Shown here: positions 8,318 through 18,157 of the stretch, one piece after another
Layout of the letters: every line of letters starts with the position of its first letter
How positions within the stretch are numbered: position 1 is the first letter of the stretch
Assembly: GCF_025639885.1 (NCBI RefSeq)
Contig: NZ_CP106738.1
Span: forward strand, 3,348,001-3,412,000
Source of the DNA: Roseovarius pelagicus
GTDB lineage: Bacteria; Pseudomonadota; Alphaproteobacteria; Rhodobacterales; Rhodobacteraceae
DNA length: 64,000 nt
Direction: 5' to 3'
Notes under the pieces: generated by a model
Seen by the model: the letters and a program-made list of their open reading frames with translations, nothing else
What the model was told of the DNA's origin: nothing
The model's database searches: none
Position numbers and translations under genes: made by a program

Positions 8318-11234
8318 GAGTATGGCCTCCATCCGGGTCGAATTGAACGGGGTCCTGCACTTTGACCAAGGTTTCGACGCCGCGCAGATGATCGACCATG
8401 CGCACCACCTCGCCATGTCGGTCAAGGCCATCGCGGAGGAACCCAAGCCCCAGAAAACAGCCGAATGTCGGTGAGAACCCGACAGAGGTGATGTAACCCT
8501 GATCATGGCTGCGCACGGCATCGTCCCCCTGATTGAACAGATGCGCGCCGCTGGTCAGTTCCTTGACCGCTCCAACCGGCGTCAAACCGACCAGTTGCTC
8601 GCGCCCGTCCTCGATCAATCCGGGGCGCGCTGCCGCCGCCTTGCCGATGCAATCCTTTTTGGCGCTGATCATCCGGGCCATACCGATGTCGCCCGCCGTG
8701 ATGCGCCCGTGGATTTCTGCATGGGTGATGAACCCCTTTTCGATGCGCAGAACATTCAGGGCCTCCATCCCGTAGGGGCCGCCGTCCAGTGCCTCGGCGC
8801 GGGTCAGCAGATCGCGAAACAGGGCGTCGCCATAACGTGCCGGAACAGCCAGCTCATAGCCGTGCTCTCCCGAGAACGAAATGCGGAAGAGACGCGCGCT
8901 GATATCGCCCAGAGCGACCCGACCGCATCCCATGAATGGCAGTTCGGGATTTTCTGCGCCCAGAAGATCGTCCAGCAGGGTGCGGGATTTCGGCCCGGCG
9001 ATGGCAAATTGTGCCCATTGTTCGGTCACCGACATGATCCGCACATCCAGATGCGGAACAAGGCATTGATGCACGAATTCCAGATGTCGCATCACCTGTC
9101 CCGCCGCCGCCGTCGTGGTGGTTAGCAAATAGTGTGCCTGACCCATCCGCGCGCATGTGCCATCGTCCATGACATGGCCATCCTCACGCAGCATCAGCCC
9201 ATAACGCACGTGCCCCACGTTTAGCGTCGACATCCTGTTGGTGTAGACCAAATCAAGCAGCATGGCGGCATCGGGCCCCTGAATGTCGATCTTGCCCAAG
9301 GTCGAGACATCGGCCACCCCAACCGCACCGCGCACCATGTTCACTTCGCGGTCACAGGATTGCCGCCAATGAGTCTCGCCTTTCTGAGGGAAGTAGCTGG
9401 GCCGATACCATAAACCCGCTTCGACCATCGGCGCGTTGCGCTCGACCGTCGCGACGTGGCTGGTCATAAAACGTTCCGGAGCGAACCCCTTACCCTGCGC
9501 GCCTGACCCCATCGCGGCGATTGCGACAGGCACATAAGGAGGGCGGAATGTGGTTGTGCCCGTTTCTGGAATACCGCGCCCGGTGGCGTCGGCCAGCACC
9601 GCGAGGGCGGCCACGTTGGAACTCTTGCCCTGATCCGTGGCCATACCCTGGGTGGTGTAACGTTTCATATGCTCGACCGAGCGGAAATTTTCGGTGGCGG
9701 CCTGTTTCACGTCCTTGACCGTCACATCGTTCTGGAAATCCAGCCATGCGCGCCCTTTGCCCGGCACGGCCCAGAGTGGGGTGATGTCATAGGTGCTGTC
9801 TTCGGCCTTGGGGATGTCGATCTGCGGCGCCTTCAGCCCCAACTCCACCAGCACCTCTGCCGCTGCCGTTGCGCCGCTTTCCAGACAGGCGCGAGTCGAG
9901 AAATCGCCCCGGCATGCGCCGGCCGTGATCATCCCCGGTATGGCCCCGTCGGTGGGCACAAAGGCGGCAATGTCCGGGTTCCAGACCGGTCGTCCGTTCA
10001 TGTGGCAGGTCAAATGCACTGCCGGGTTCCAGCCGCCCGACATCGCGAGGCATTCGGTCTGCACCTTGTCCATACCAGATGCGCGACTGATGGTGATGGC
10101 CTCCAGCCCCTTTCTGCCCTCGGCATTGCATACCTGCGCACCTGCGTAGAACGGCACGTCAAGATCCGTCGTGGCGTGGTGGCGCGCATCGATCAAGGCG
10201 CTGACATGAATGCCTGCCGCGATCAGGTCTGCCGCTGTCCGGTGTGCATCGTCGGTGTTGCCGAACACGGCCACGTTGCGCCCCGCCGCGACGCCCCAAC
10301 GATTGAGATAGCTGCGCACGGCGCTGGCCATCATAATGCCGGGGCGATCATTGTTCTGAAACGCCACAGGGCGCTCCATCGCGCCAGCTGCAAGAATGCA
10401 ACGTTTGGTCACGATCCGCCAGAAACACTCGCACGGGGCACCGGGGCGTGCCGCCTGGTCCGGTGCCAGACGTTCCAGAGCGCCATAGGTGCCACCATCA
10501 TATGCGCCCGTTACAGTCGTGCGCACCATGATCCGGACATTGGACATGGCGGCCAGATCATCGGCCAGATCGGTCGCCCATTGCGCCCCCGGTATGCCGT
10601 CCACTTCCAACTGTTCAGATTTTAAACGCCCGCCGGGGTGGGTGTCCTCATCGACGATGATCACGTCGGCCCCGGCCTCTGCCGCCACCTGTGCGGCCAT
10701 CAGACCCGCCGGACCTGCACCGATCACCAGTAGATCGCAATGCGCCCATGCGCGCTCGTATTTCTCGGACGGCGCGTCGCCGGACAAGGCCCCCAGACCC
10801 GCTGCTCGGCGGATGATCGGCTCATAGACCGTTTCCCAAAATTTGCGCGGCCACATGAATGTCTTGTAGTAAAACCCGGCCCCGAGAAAGGGTGCGGCCA
10901 GATCATTGACGGCCATTACGTCCCAGCCCAGCGAAGGCCAGCGGTTCTGGCTGCGTGCAATTAACCCCTCGTGCAATTCCAGCGTGGTGGCACGCACATT
11001 TGGTTCCTGCGCCGGGCCAAGACCCGTGGTCACAAGGGCGTTCGGTTCCTCGCTGCCTGCGGTCAGTACACCACGCGGGCGGTGATATTTGAACGAGCGG
11101 CCCATCAGACGAATATCATTCGCCAGAAGAGCAGATGCTAACGTATCGCCCGCGAACCCCTGATAGCGGTGTCCATCGAAGGTAAAGTTGATCGGCTGTG
11201 TGCGATCAATCTGGCCCTTCCCGTCGATCCTCAT
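8310..11234 (-). CDS. soxA: Sarcosine oxidase alpha subunit SoxA
   Basis: Large subunit of heterotetrameric sarcosine oxidase, 974 residues, close to the usual length. The N-terminus has the FAGDTLASALLAND and GRSFKYHRPRG motifs of the family. A Rossmann fold (GAGPAG at residues 172-177) binds NAD in known enzymes. The C-terminal third is a GcvT-like folate-binding domain (EHGYELAVPARYGD, GMEALNVLRIEKGFI). The start overlaps the soxD stop by four bases. Together with the flavoprotein SoxB it forms the cytoplasmic enzyme that feeds one-carbon units from sarcosine into the folate pool. Confidence 0.97.
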   Translation of the reverse strand: MRIDGKGQIDRTQPINFTFDGHRYQGFAGDTLASALLANDIRLMGRSFKYHRPRGVLTAGSEEPNALVTTGLGPAQEPNVRATTLELHEGLIARSQNRWPSLGWDVMAVNDLAAPFLGAGFYYKTFMWPRKFWETVYEPIIRRAAGLGALSGDAPSEKYERAWAHCDLLVIGAGPAGLMAAQVAAEAGADVIIVDEDTHPGGRLKSEQLEVDGIPGAQWATDLADDLAAMSNVRIMVRTTVTGAYDGGTYGALERLAPDQAARPGAPCECFWRIVTKRCILAAGAMERPVAFQNNDRPGIMMASAVRSYLNRWGVAAGRNVAVFGNTDDAHRTAADLIAAGIHVSALIDARHHATTDLDVPFYAGAQVCNAEGRKGLEAITISRASGMDKVQTECLAMSGGWNPAVHLTCHMNGRPVWNPDIAAFVPTDGAIPGMITAGACRGDFSTRACLESGATAAAEVLVELGLKAPQIDIPKAEDSTYDITPLWAVPGKGRAWLDFQNDVTVKDVKQAATENFRSVEHMKRYTTQGMATDQGKSSNVAALAVLADATGRGIPETGTTTFRPPYVPVAIAAMGSGAQGKGFAPERFMTSHVATVERNAPMVEAGLWYRPSYFPQKGETHWRQSCDREVNMVRGAVGVADVSTLGKIDIQGPDAAMLLDLVYTNRMSTLNVGHVRYGLMLREDGHVMDDGTCARMGQAHYLLTTTTAAAGQVMRHLEFVHQCLVPHLDVRIMSVTEQWAQFAIAGPKSRTLLDDLLGAENPELPFMGCGRVALGDISARLFRISFSGEHGYELAVPARYGDALFRDLLTRAEALDGGPYGMEALNVLRIEKGFITHAEIHGRITAGDIGMARMISAKKDCIGKAAAARPGLIEDGREQLVGLTPVGAVKELTSGAHLFNQGDDAVRSHDQGYITSVGFSPTFGCFLGLGFLRDGLDRHGEVVRMVDHLRGVETLVKVQDPVQFDPDGGHTRD

Positions 11235-11503
11235 GGCCGTGCCTCAGCCAGACTGCTGGCAAGTTCGGTGCCGTAAACCTCGTGTGTGACCGTGTTCCGG
11301 GTCACGACGATCCATGCGGTGCAACCGCTTTCGTGATACCACAGGTCGCGGGTCGTGCCCGCAGGGTTGTCGCGGTTATGCAGGTAGTCATCCCACGCCT
11401 GCGGTCCAGCATCGGGTTCTGGCCGCTCCAGTGCAACGGCGTCGCCCATGTAAGTGAACTCGCGGCGGTCGCGGGCACCGCAGATGGGGCAATTCAACCG
11501 CAT
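11231..11503 (-). CDS. soxD: Sarcosine oxidase delta subunit SoxD
   Basis: Small zinc-binding subunit of heterotetrameric sarcosine oxidase, 90 residues. It begins MRLNCPICGARDRREF, giving Cys5 and Cys8, and later has the WYHESGC segment whose His and Cys complete the zinc site in characterised enzymes. Length and motifs are typical. It overlaps soxA by four bases (ATGA) and starts one base after the stop of the inserted gene upstream, so it is part of one polycistron. Confidence 0.95.
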   Translation of the reverse strand: MRLNCPICGARDRREFTYMGDAVALERPEPDAGPQAWDDYLHNRDNPAGTTRDLWYHESGCTAWIVVTRNTVTHEVYGTELASSLAEARP

Positions 11504-11504
11504 A

Positions 11505-12014
11505 TCAGTTCTCTACCTGAGCCATACACTGCACTTCGTCGACCCGGTTCAGCCGATATTTGACTTGTGTACCGGGAAATTCCGCAATGTTGATGGCACC
11601 GCCGCACTCTTCTGTATCGCCAACCCAAAGGCCTTCGGTTGCGATGGTGAGGGCGCTGTCAGTTTCGCGTGTGACGACAAACGATCCGCCATCGCAATCC
11701 ACCGCGCATCCCTTGTGCCCTTCGCCGGTTTCAAAGCAAACCAACCCTTGATCAAGCCGTTGGGCGCCATGTCCATCGCGTTTGACATGACCTTGATTGG
11801 CAAAATCGACGAGGAGCCAAGCGTGTCGTTCCGGGGTGCCGGTAAAATCCTGATCCTGAATCCACAGCCAAACGGCGCGTGCCACCTGATCGGGATACTT
11901 GTCCAGATGCGCCTTACTGTATTCTCGCGCATAACAGCCCGGTGTCGGACCTTGCTGCGCGGTGGCCATGCCGGTCAGGGCGATTGCGAGGCTAGTGTAG
12001 ATTATGTTGCGCAC
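11505..12014 (-). CDS. Unknown secreted protein inserted between soxB and soxD
   Basis: A protein of about 169 residues with an N-terminal hydrophobic segment that looks like a signal peptide (IIYTSLAIALTGMATAQQ). The mature part has several cysteines (PGCYARE, LVCFETG, KGCAVDCDGGSF, TEECGGA, VQCMAQ), which fits an exported disulfide-bonded protein. No family is recognised. The start is uncertain: GTG 12014, or an in-frame ATG at 12029. Either overlaps the end of soxB. An exported protein in the middle of an operon for a cytoplasmic enzyme is unusual. Confidence 0.6.
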   Translation of the reverse strand: MRNIIYTSLAIALTGMATAQQGPTPGCYAREYSKAHLDKYPDQVARAVWLWIQDQDFTGTPERHAWLLVDFANQGHVKRDGHGAQRLDQGLVCFETGEGHKGCAVDCDGGSFVVTRETDSALTIATEGLWVGDTEECGGAINIAEFPGTQVKYRLNRVDEVQCMAQVEN

Positions 12015-13245
12015 CGGTTCCCTCCTCATCCATCAATCCGCGTCCAGTGCGGAACCGATCCAGCCGATATCGCGCTGCGGGTTCGTGATGCGTATCCGTT
12101 GCCACCAGATGGGCCATTGAATAGCCGGATCCGGGGACCGCCTTGAACCCACCGTAGCACCAGCCACAATCAATATAGAGCCCGTCGGTGCCAGTCTTGT
12201 CGATAATGGGCGAGCCGTCGGGCGTCATGTCCATGATGCCGCCCCAACTGCGCAACACCTTGGCCTTGCCGATCATCGGCATCAGGGTCATGCCCGCTTC
12301 CATCACATGCTCGGCCATCGGCAGGTTGCCGCGTGCCGCATAGGAGGCGTAGAAATCCAGATCGCCGCCAAACACCAGCCCGCCCTTATCCGATTGGCTA
12401 ATATAGAAATGCCCCATGCCGAAGCTGACGACATGGTTAATGCAGGGTTTCAGCCCCTCTGTGACAAAGGCTTGCAAGACGTGGCTCTCGATTGGCAGTC
12501 GCATGCCCGCCATCGCCGCAACCTGCCCCGAACGGCCAGCGACAATGATTGCCACCTTCTTGGCCTTGATCGCGCCGCGCGTGGTCTGCACACCTTTGAC
12601 AGTCCCTGCCTCGATATCAATGCCTGTCACTTCGCAGTTCTGGATCAGGTCGACGCCCCGATCGCTTGCCCCGCGGGCGTAGCCCCATGCCACAGCATCA
12701 TGCCGCGCGGTCCCGGCCCGCTGTTGCAAGAGGCCGCCATAGATCGGGAACCGTGCATTGTGGTAATCGAGGTAAGGGAGCATCCGGCGCACATCGGCAC
12801 GGCTGAGCAACTCTGCATCGTCGCCCTGATTGATCATCGCGTTGCCGCGCCGCACACCTGCATCTCGTTGACCGTCGGAATGAAACAGCACGATCTGCCC
12901 GCGTTGTGAGTGCATGACGTTATAGTTGAGGTCAGCCTCCATGCCCTCCCACAGTTTGAGTGAATGCGAATAAAATTCAGAGTTGCCGGGCATCATGTAG
13001 TTGGCGCGCACGATGGTTGTGTTGCGCCCCACGTTACCGCCGCCGAGATAACCCTTTTCCAACACTGCGACATTGGTGATGCCGTGGTTCTTGGCCAAGT
13101 AATACGCAGTGGCCAGCCCGTGACCGCCCGCGCCGATGATTACGACATCGTAGGCATCCTTTGGCGCTGCATCGCGCCAATGTGCGTCCCAGCCACGGTT
13201 GCCGGACAGCCCTTCCTTTAGAACGCGCCAGCCTGAAAAGCCCAT
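11992..13245 (-). CDS. soxB: Sarcosine oxidase beta subunit SoxB
   Basis: Flavoprotein subunit of heterotetrameric sarcosine oxidase, 417 residues. It starts with the typical MGFSGWRVLKEGLSGN and has the FAD-binding GAGGHG at residues 38-43. His182 in RHDAVAWGYAR lies where the covalent FMN is attached in the Corynebacterium enzyme. The C-terminal CGWCYGGFKAVPGSG motif is the family's substrate and flavin region. It is the first gene of the operon, and the free space upstream (13246-13436) probably holds its promoter. Confidence 0.97.
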   Translation of the reverse strand: MGFSGWRVLKEGLSGNRGWDAHWRDAAPKDAYDVVIIGAGGHGLATAYYLAKNHGITNVAVLEKGYLGGGNVGRNTTIVRANYMMPGNSEFYSHSLKLWEGMEADLNYNVMHSQRGQIVLFHSDGQRDAGVRRGNAMINQGDDAELLSRADVRRMLPYLDYHNARFPIYGGLLQQRAGTARHDAVAWGYARGASDRGVDLIQNCEVTGIDIEAGTVKGVQTTRGAIKAKKVAIIVAGRSGQVAAMAGMRLPIESHVLQAFVTEGLKPCINHVVSFGMGHFYISQSDKGGLVFGGDLDFYASYAARGNLPMAEHVMEAGMTLMPMIGKAKVLRSWGGIMDMTPDGSPIIDKTGTDGLYIDCGWCYGGFKAVPGSGYSMAHLVATDTHHEPAARYRLDRFRTGRGLMDEEGTGAQHNLH

Positions 13246-13437
13246 GCGCTGTCTCCCTGTTGGTCACACCGACTTGATCAATTCGCGGCGCGAAATGCAA
13301 CCGCCATGGCCGTTAACCGAAGGGGCAGCACGGACCGACTGTTGGCGATCGGTTTCTTCGTGTTCTTCAAAGGTATCCGAAGGCGCGCGCGGAGCGTTCG
13401 GTCCGACCGCACCCTGACAGATCATCATCTACAAATG

Positions 13438-13472
13438 AAATGGGCGGCCAATCCGGGGCCGCCCATTTTTCG
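13438..13472. terminator. Terminator downstream of the glutamate dehydrogenase gene
   Basis: A 9-bp perfect stem (TGGGCGGCC 13441-13449, GGCCGCCCA 13457-13465) with a 7-base loop is followed on the plus strand by five T and preceded by A/T-rich sequence, so it can act in both directions. It lies just beyond the stop of the minus-strand dehydrogenase gene. Confidence 0.8.
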
Positions 13473-13491
13473 TTTTGCAGGTGAGGGCGCC

Positions 13492-14921
13492 TTAGAGGCC
13501 CAGTGCGCGGTAGCTCGATGCGACTTTGTCGATCGAGACCAGATAGGCCGCAGTGCGCAGATCGTTTACATCCTTGCGTCCGTGCCATGTCTCGCGCATC
13601 GACTGGTAGGCAGCGCGCATCGTATCGTCCAGGCCCGAGCGCACAAGCTCCAGCTCGCCGGCACCACGCAGGTACTTTTGTTTGAACCCATCGGTCAGGG
13701 TCCAGCCCAGTTCTTTGTCCGCGCTCAGCGTTTCCAGTTCATCGACCAGCAACTGGTGGCGCGCCTCTTCTTGACGTCGTCCCATCCGGCCAAACCGGAT
13801 ATGGCTCAGGTTCTTGACCCACTCGAAATAGGACACCGTCACACCGCCCGCGTTGGCAAACATATCAGGGATGATGACACAGCCCTTCTCGCGCAGTATT
13901 TCATCTGCACCCGCGGTCACCGGGCCATTCGCCGCCTCGATGATCAGCGGGGCCTGAATGTTGGCGGCATTGTCCATGTGGATGACCCCCTCCAGTGCGG
14001 CGGGTATCAGAATATCGCAGGCGCTTTCTAGAACGCTCGCACCGTTCTCGATATGTTTGGCGTCCGCATACCCGGTGATGCCGCCATGTTTGGCGATCCA
14101 GCTGTGCACTGCTTCGACGTTGAGACCCTTTTCATTCACCAATGCGCCATCACGCTCGATGATCCCGGTGATCACGCAGCCATCTTCTTCGCTCAGGAAT
14201 TTGGCGGCGTGGTACCCCACGTTGCCGAGGCCCTGCACGATGACCTTCTTGCCATCGAGCGTGCCGCTCAGGCCAGCGGCCTTGATGTCTTCGGGATGGC
14301 GGAAAAATTCCTGCAATGCATACTGCACACCCCGGCCCGTGGCCTCGGTCCGGCCCTGAATGCCACCGGCATTCACGGGTTTGCCAGTGACGCAGGCGCG
14401 GCTGTTGATGTCAGTGGTGTTCATCCGGCGGTACTGGTCGGCGATCCACGCCATTTCGCGCTCGCCCGTGCCCATGTCGGGGGCCGGAACGTTCTGGCTG
14501 GGGTGGATCAGGTCGCGTTTGGCCAGTTCGTAGGCAAAGCGGCGGGTGATCCGTTCCAGTTCATGTTCGTCCCATTCACGCGGATCGATGCGCAACCCCC
14601 CTTGGAGCCGCCGAAAGGTGCCTCTACCAAAGCACATTTGTAGGTCATCAGCGCGGCAAGCGCCTCGACCTCATCTTGGTTGACGCCCATCGCATAGCGG
14701 ATGCCGCCCTTGACCGGTTCCATATGTTCCGAATGAACCGAGCGATAGCCGGTGAAGGTGTGGATCTGCCCGCGCAGGCGAACGCCGAAGCGCACCGTGT
14801 ATGTCGCGTTGCAGACCCGGATCTTTTCTTCCAGCCCCGGGGGCAGGTCCATCAGCGCCACCGCGCGGTTGAACATCAGATCGACACTCTCACGGAAACT
14901 TGGTTCTTTTGCGCTGGCCAT
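13492..14921 (-). CDS. Glu/Leu/Phe/Val dehydrogenase (glutamate dehydrogenase), interrupted by a one-base frameshift
   Basis: NAD(P)-dependent amino-acid dehydrogenase of the glutamate dehydrogenase family, linking ammonium and 2-oxoglutarate. The N-terminal part has the substrate-binding segment EPVKGGIRYAMGVNQDEVEA and the catalytic lysine region ALVEAPFGGSKGG. The frame is lost directly after SKGG, in a run of six G on the coding strand (14596-14601). One more G restores GGLRIDPREWDEHEL and the NAD-binding domain (VIVQGLGNVGYHAA), giving 476 residues, the expected length. The protein is therefore complete apart from one base. The final residues (VASSYRALGL) are intact. Confidence 0.87.
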
Positions 14922-15242
14922 TTGGTCCCTCCCTGCACGCAGGTCCGGCTCTTTCGGACACTGGTGTGTATGACGCTGATTGCTAAGACATGGTTAAACC
15001 CTGACGCCCTTTTGTCCAGTGATCCCTGACCGGGTCGCGACATAAACCCGTTGCAGCCACCTTTTTCCGGGCATTGTCCCGGGCGGGGAAACAGTAGGCG
15101 GATGATCGGTAAAATGTTGATAAATATCATAGTTTTCACCAATGTTTTGCTCGATTTGGCCCTAATTTCGCCACAGTGGTAGGTGATTAAAAGGATGAGC
15201 AATTCCGTGTCGGATTGCGATACTGGTCTGTGAGGTAAACAA
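14922..15242. other. Divergent intergenic region between the dehydrogenase and tad-type genes
   Basis: A 321-base space without a credible gene. It must hold promoters for the minus-strand dehydrogenase gene and the plus-strand tad-type operon. The AT-rich part near 15100-15160 contains an inverted repeat TGATA-AA-TATCA (15118-15129) that could be an operator. I see no riboswitch, tRNA or convincing small ORF. Confidence 0.4.
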
Positions 15243-17000
15243 GTGAAACGTCATCGTTCGCAGTTCCGTTCGTCTGTTGGCGACGCCATCATGCGCCCGA
15301 ACCGTATGTCGACCCGATCCCATTCATGGTTGCGGGGCTTTGCCCGTGACGAGGATGGTGCGGTGATCGTGTTTTCATTTTTCATTCTGATCATGATGCT
15401 TGTCGCGGGTGGTATCGCCATTGACATATCGCGCCAAGAGATGGAGCGCGCGCGCCTTCAAAACACACTGGACAATGCGGTGTTGGCAGCCGCGGGCGCA
15501 CCGTTTGGTGCTGATCCCAAGGCCATCGTCGAGGACTATTTCGCCAAGGCGCAGATGACCGATTACCTGCATGAGATCGACGACGATGGTGAGGGCGAGG
15601 ATGACATCGTGACCACGCTGAACTCCAGCATGGTCAAAGCCAGCGCGTCGAAAGAGATGAACACGCACTTGATGCATCTGAGTGGCGTGAAAACACTTAC
15701 GGCAACCGCAGCATCGGTGGCTGTTCGCCGTGTGCCGAAACTTGAGGTCGCGATGGTCCTCGACGTTTCGGGTTCGATGGGCAGCAACAGAAAGCTTACC
15801 AATCTGAAAGCGGCTGCCAAGACTTTTGTCACGACGATCCTGAACAGTTCAGAGCATGGTGACAGTGTGATTTCAGTCGTGCCGTTCAGCTGGAATGTCG
15901 CACCGGGCGAGGGCATCTATGAGGCGCTGACTGTCAATGAGACGCATCACTACTCGACCTGTCTGCGGTTCGACGAGAATGATTACAATTCGGCCAGCAT
16001 CGACCCCGATGCGACCTACGACCAGCAAATCTATACATCACTTTACGGCAGTTTCGACAACCTGACCGCCAGCTGGAGGTCGTGCTTTACTGAAGACCGG
16101 GCCGAGATCACACCCTATTCGATCAGCGAGAGTAACCTGCATACCAAGATCGATTCGCTGCATGCCGACGGCAATACGTCCGGACATTTGGGGATGAAGT
16201 GGGGGGCTGCGCTGCTCGATCCCAAATTCCACTCCGTCGCAACCTCGCTACGAGGGGCTGAACTGATTGATGATGAACTGACGGATATTCCCGCCAGCTA
16301 TACTGAGGCTGAAACACTCAAGGTCATCGTGATGATGGGCGACGGGCAAAATACGACGTCGTACCTGTTCAATGACAACAGCAGCTACCGCGGTCCCAAC
16401 TCTGATCTTGTTCAGGTGAAGTGGCAGCAGATGGAGTTCAAATACGCGTACCATATCTACAAGCACAAAACGAGTTACAGCGAGAACAAATGCTCGAAGA
16501 AAAACTGGGAATGCGTGTACGAAGCTTCTGGTCCGGAGCAATCTGCAGAGTTCCTGCATGATGTGCACGATGACCGCTATTGGAACATCCAAGAGGGCGA
16601 GTGGATCAGTGAATATGCGTTCAACCGTCTTGATGAAACGCTAGAGGGATTCATCAGCAGCGAGGCGCTGGACTGGGAAGAGGCCTGGGGCCGTATGTCG
16701 CCAGAGTATTACGGGGATATCACCGGTGATTGGGGGCCTTGGAACGATTACCGCAACTCGAATTCCGAGAACGGGTCGGACAAGGACGGCATGATGGACG
16801 ACATCTGTACCGCGACCAAGAACAAAGGCGTCGTCGTCTACACCATCGGCTTTGAAATCAGCCGGGGCGGGACTGCCGAGACCGAGCTGAAAGACTGTGC
16901 GTCTTCTGCGGCCCACTACTATCGGGCGGAAGGCGTGAACATCAACGATGCGTTCAATTCGATTGCTTCGAACGTGGTGAACCTGAGGTTGACGCAATGA
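15243..17000 (+). CDS. TadG-like pilus-assembly protein with von Willebrand A domain
   Basis: Membrane-anchored protein of 585 residues. Residues about 31-60 carry the TadE/TadG signature: a basic lead (LRGFARDEDGAVIVFS) and one transmembrane helix, followed by an extended helix (DISRQEMERARLQNTLDNA). A von Willebrand A domain with a MIDAS site (DVSGSMG at residues 174-180) fills most of the exported part, ending with KGVVVYTIGFEI and the closing LKDCASSAAHYYRA segment. An unusually long, tyrosine- and tryptophan-rich insertion lies between about residues 385 and 510. TadG proteins belong to Flp pilus or tight-adherence systems, but no tad ATPase or secretin lies nearby. The start used is GTG 15243; ATG codons further in are possible. 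Confidence 0.82.
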   Translation: MKRHRSQFRSSVGDAIMRPNRMSTRSHSWLRGFARDEDGAVIVFSFFILIMMLVAGGIAIDISRQEMERARLQNTLDNAVLAAAGAPFGADPKAIVEDYFAKAQMTDYLHEIDDDGEGEDDIVTTLNSSMVKASASKEMNTHLMHLSGVKTLTATAASVAVRRVPKLEVAMVLDVSGSMGSNRKLTNLKAAAKTFVTTILNSSEHGDSVISVVPFSWNVAPGEGIYEALTVNETHHYSTCLRFDENDYNSASIDPDATYDQQIYTSLYGSFDNLTASWRSCFTEDRAEITPYSISESNLHTKIDSLHADGNTSGHLGMKWGAALLDPKFHSVATSLRGAELIDDELTDIPASYTEAETLKVIVMMGDGQNTTSYLFNDNSSYRGPNSDLVQVKWQQMEFKYAYHIYKHKTSYSENKCSKKNWECVYEASGPEQSAEFLHDVHDDRYWNIQEGEWISEYAFNRLDETLEGFISSEALDWEEAWGRMSPEYYGDITGDWGPWNDYRNSNSENGSDKDGMMDDICTATKNKGVVVYTIGFEISRGGTAETELKDCASSAAHYYRAEGVNINDAFNSIASNVVNLRLTQ

Positions 17001-17533
17001 TTAGTCTCATTCGAAGAACACTTCGGGCATTTCGCCGAAACGAAGATGGCAGCGCGTCTGTCGAATTCGTTCTCGTCTTTCCGATCTACCTTGGATTGAT
17101 GATCATGTCGCTCGAACTGAGCATGATCACCTTGCGGCATGTAATGCTGGAGCGCGGGCTAGATATCGCTGTGCGCGATATTCGGCTCGGGACCGGTACA
17201 GCGCCGACGCATGACGCGATCAAGGATCGCATCTGCGAAGAGGCGCTGGTGATCAACGAATGCTCTACCAATCTGCGTCTGGAGATGGTGCCGTCAGATA
17301 TGCGTAATCTGACGACGTTGGGTGGCGAAGTGATGTGCACCGAGCGCGAGGAACAGGGCGAACCAGTGCTTAGTTTTACGCCGGGCCAGCAAAACCAACT
17401 GATGTTCCTGCGTGCGTGCCTGCAATATGACCCGATTTTCCCCGCTTGGGAACTGGGGAGCCGACTGCAGAGCAGTGCCAGTGGCCAGTTGTCCATCGTA
17501 TCAATGTCGGCATTCGTACAGGAGCCACTCTGA
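16997..17533 (+). CDS. TadE-like pseudopilin / pilus assembly protein
   Basis: A 178-residue protein beginning with a short cytoplasmic lead, NEDGSASVEFVLVFPIYLGL and a single transmembrane helix, which is the TadE-type prepilin-like signature. The exported part has several cysteines (DRICEEA, NECSTNL, EVMCTER, LRACLQY). It overlaps the upstream TadG-like gene by four bases (ATGA), so it is coupled to it, and it is followed without a gap by a second TadE-like gene. Confidence 0.82.
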   Translation: MISLIRRTLRAFRRNEDGSASVEFVLVFPIYLGLMIMSLELSMITLRHVMLERGLDIAVRDIRLGTGTAPTHDAIKDRICEEALVINECSTNLRLEMVPSDMRNLTTLGGEVMCTEREEQGEPVLSFTPGQQNQLMFLRACLQYDPIFPAWELGSRLQSSASGQLSIVSMSAFVQEPL

Positions 17534-18096
17534 TGTACACGCTTCCCCTGATCCAATGGTTCAAGCGGTTTCGCGACGATGAGACCGGGACTGTAACGCT
17601 TGAGACGGTGCTGACGCTGCCGTTGCTTTTCTGGGCGCTCGCAGCCACCTATGAGTTTTTCGAGTTGCACCGCTACAATTCTGCCCGTGATAAGGCGAGC
17701 TATACAATTGCCGATATGATCTCGCGTGAAATGCAGACGATTACACCGACCTATCTGGATAGTGCCAAGACCGTCTTTGACACAATGACCAATGACGAAG
17801 GTGACAATCAGATGCGGATCTCTGTGGTGAAATACGATGCGGACAGCGATCAATACGCTGTGCGCTGGTCCCAAGTTCGCGGCGACGGAACGTTTGATCC
17901 GCTTACCAACGCGGATGTGCGCAATTCGCACGAAACCTTGCCCGTCATGCGTGACGGAGAGGAGGTCATCGTGATGGAAAGCCGCTCGACTTATCCACCA
18001 ATTTTCGATGTGGGCATCAATGATGGCATGATGATCGAAACCCGTGTTCTGACCAGCCCGCGTTTTGCCCCGCAGATCGTCTGGGAAAACGAATAG
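17533..18096 (+). CDS. Second TadE-like pilus assembly protein
   Basis: A 187-residue protein starting at ATG 17533, which shares one base with the preceding stop (TGATG). The N-terminus has the same organisation as its neighbour: FRDDETGTVTLETVLTLPLL then a transmembrane helix (FWALAATYEFFEL) and a long exported domain ending in RSTYPPIFDVGIN. The longer upstream reading is rejected because it lies inside the preceding gene and lacks the family pattern. The three genes form one operon, probably for a membrane-anchored surface assembly. Confidence 0.82.
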   Translation: MYTLPLIQWFKRFRDDETGTVTLETVLTLPLLFWALAATYEFFELHRYNSARDKASYTIADMISREMQTITPTYLDSAKTVFDTMTNDEGDNQMRISVVKYDADSDQYAVRWSQVRGDGTFDPLTNADVRNSHETLPVMRDGEEVIVMESRSTYPPIFDVGINDGMMIETRVLTSPRFAPQIVWENE

Positions 18097-18157
18097 CTTA
18101 TTTCTGCAAGTCATGCGTCCAGTATAGGGCGCCGATGCATCGAAAAGCGCAGGATGG

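Noticed and set aside
14876..15202. Minus-strand reading upstream of the glutamate dehydrogenase gene
   Set aside because: It overlaps the dehydrogenase start, has poor ribosome signals and no recognisable protein features.
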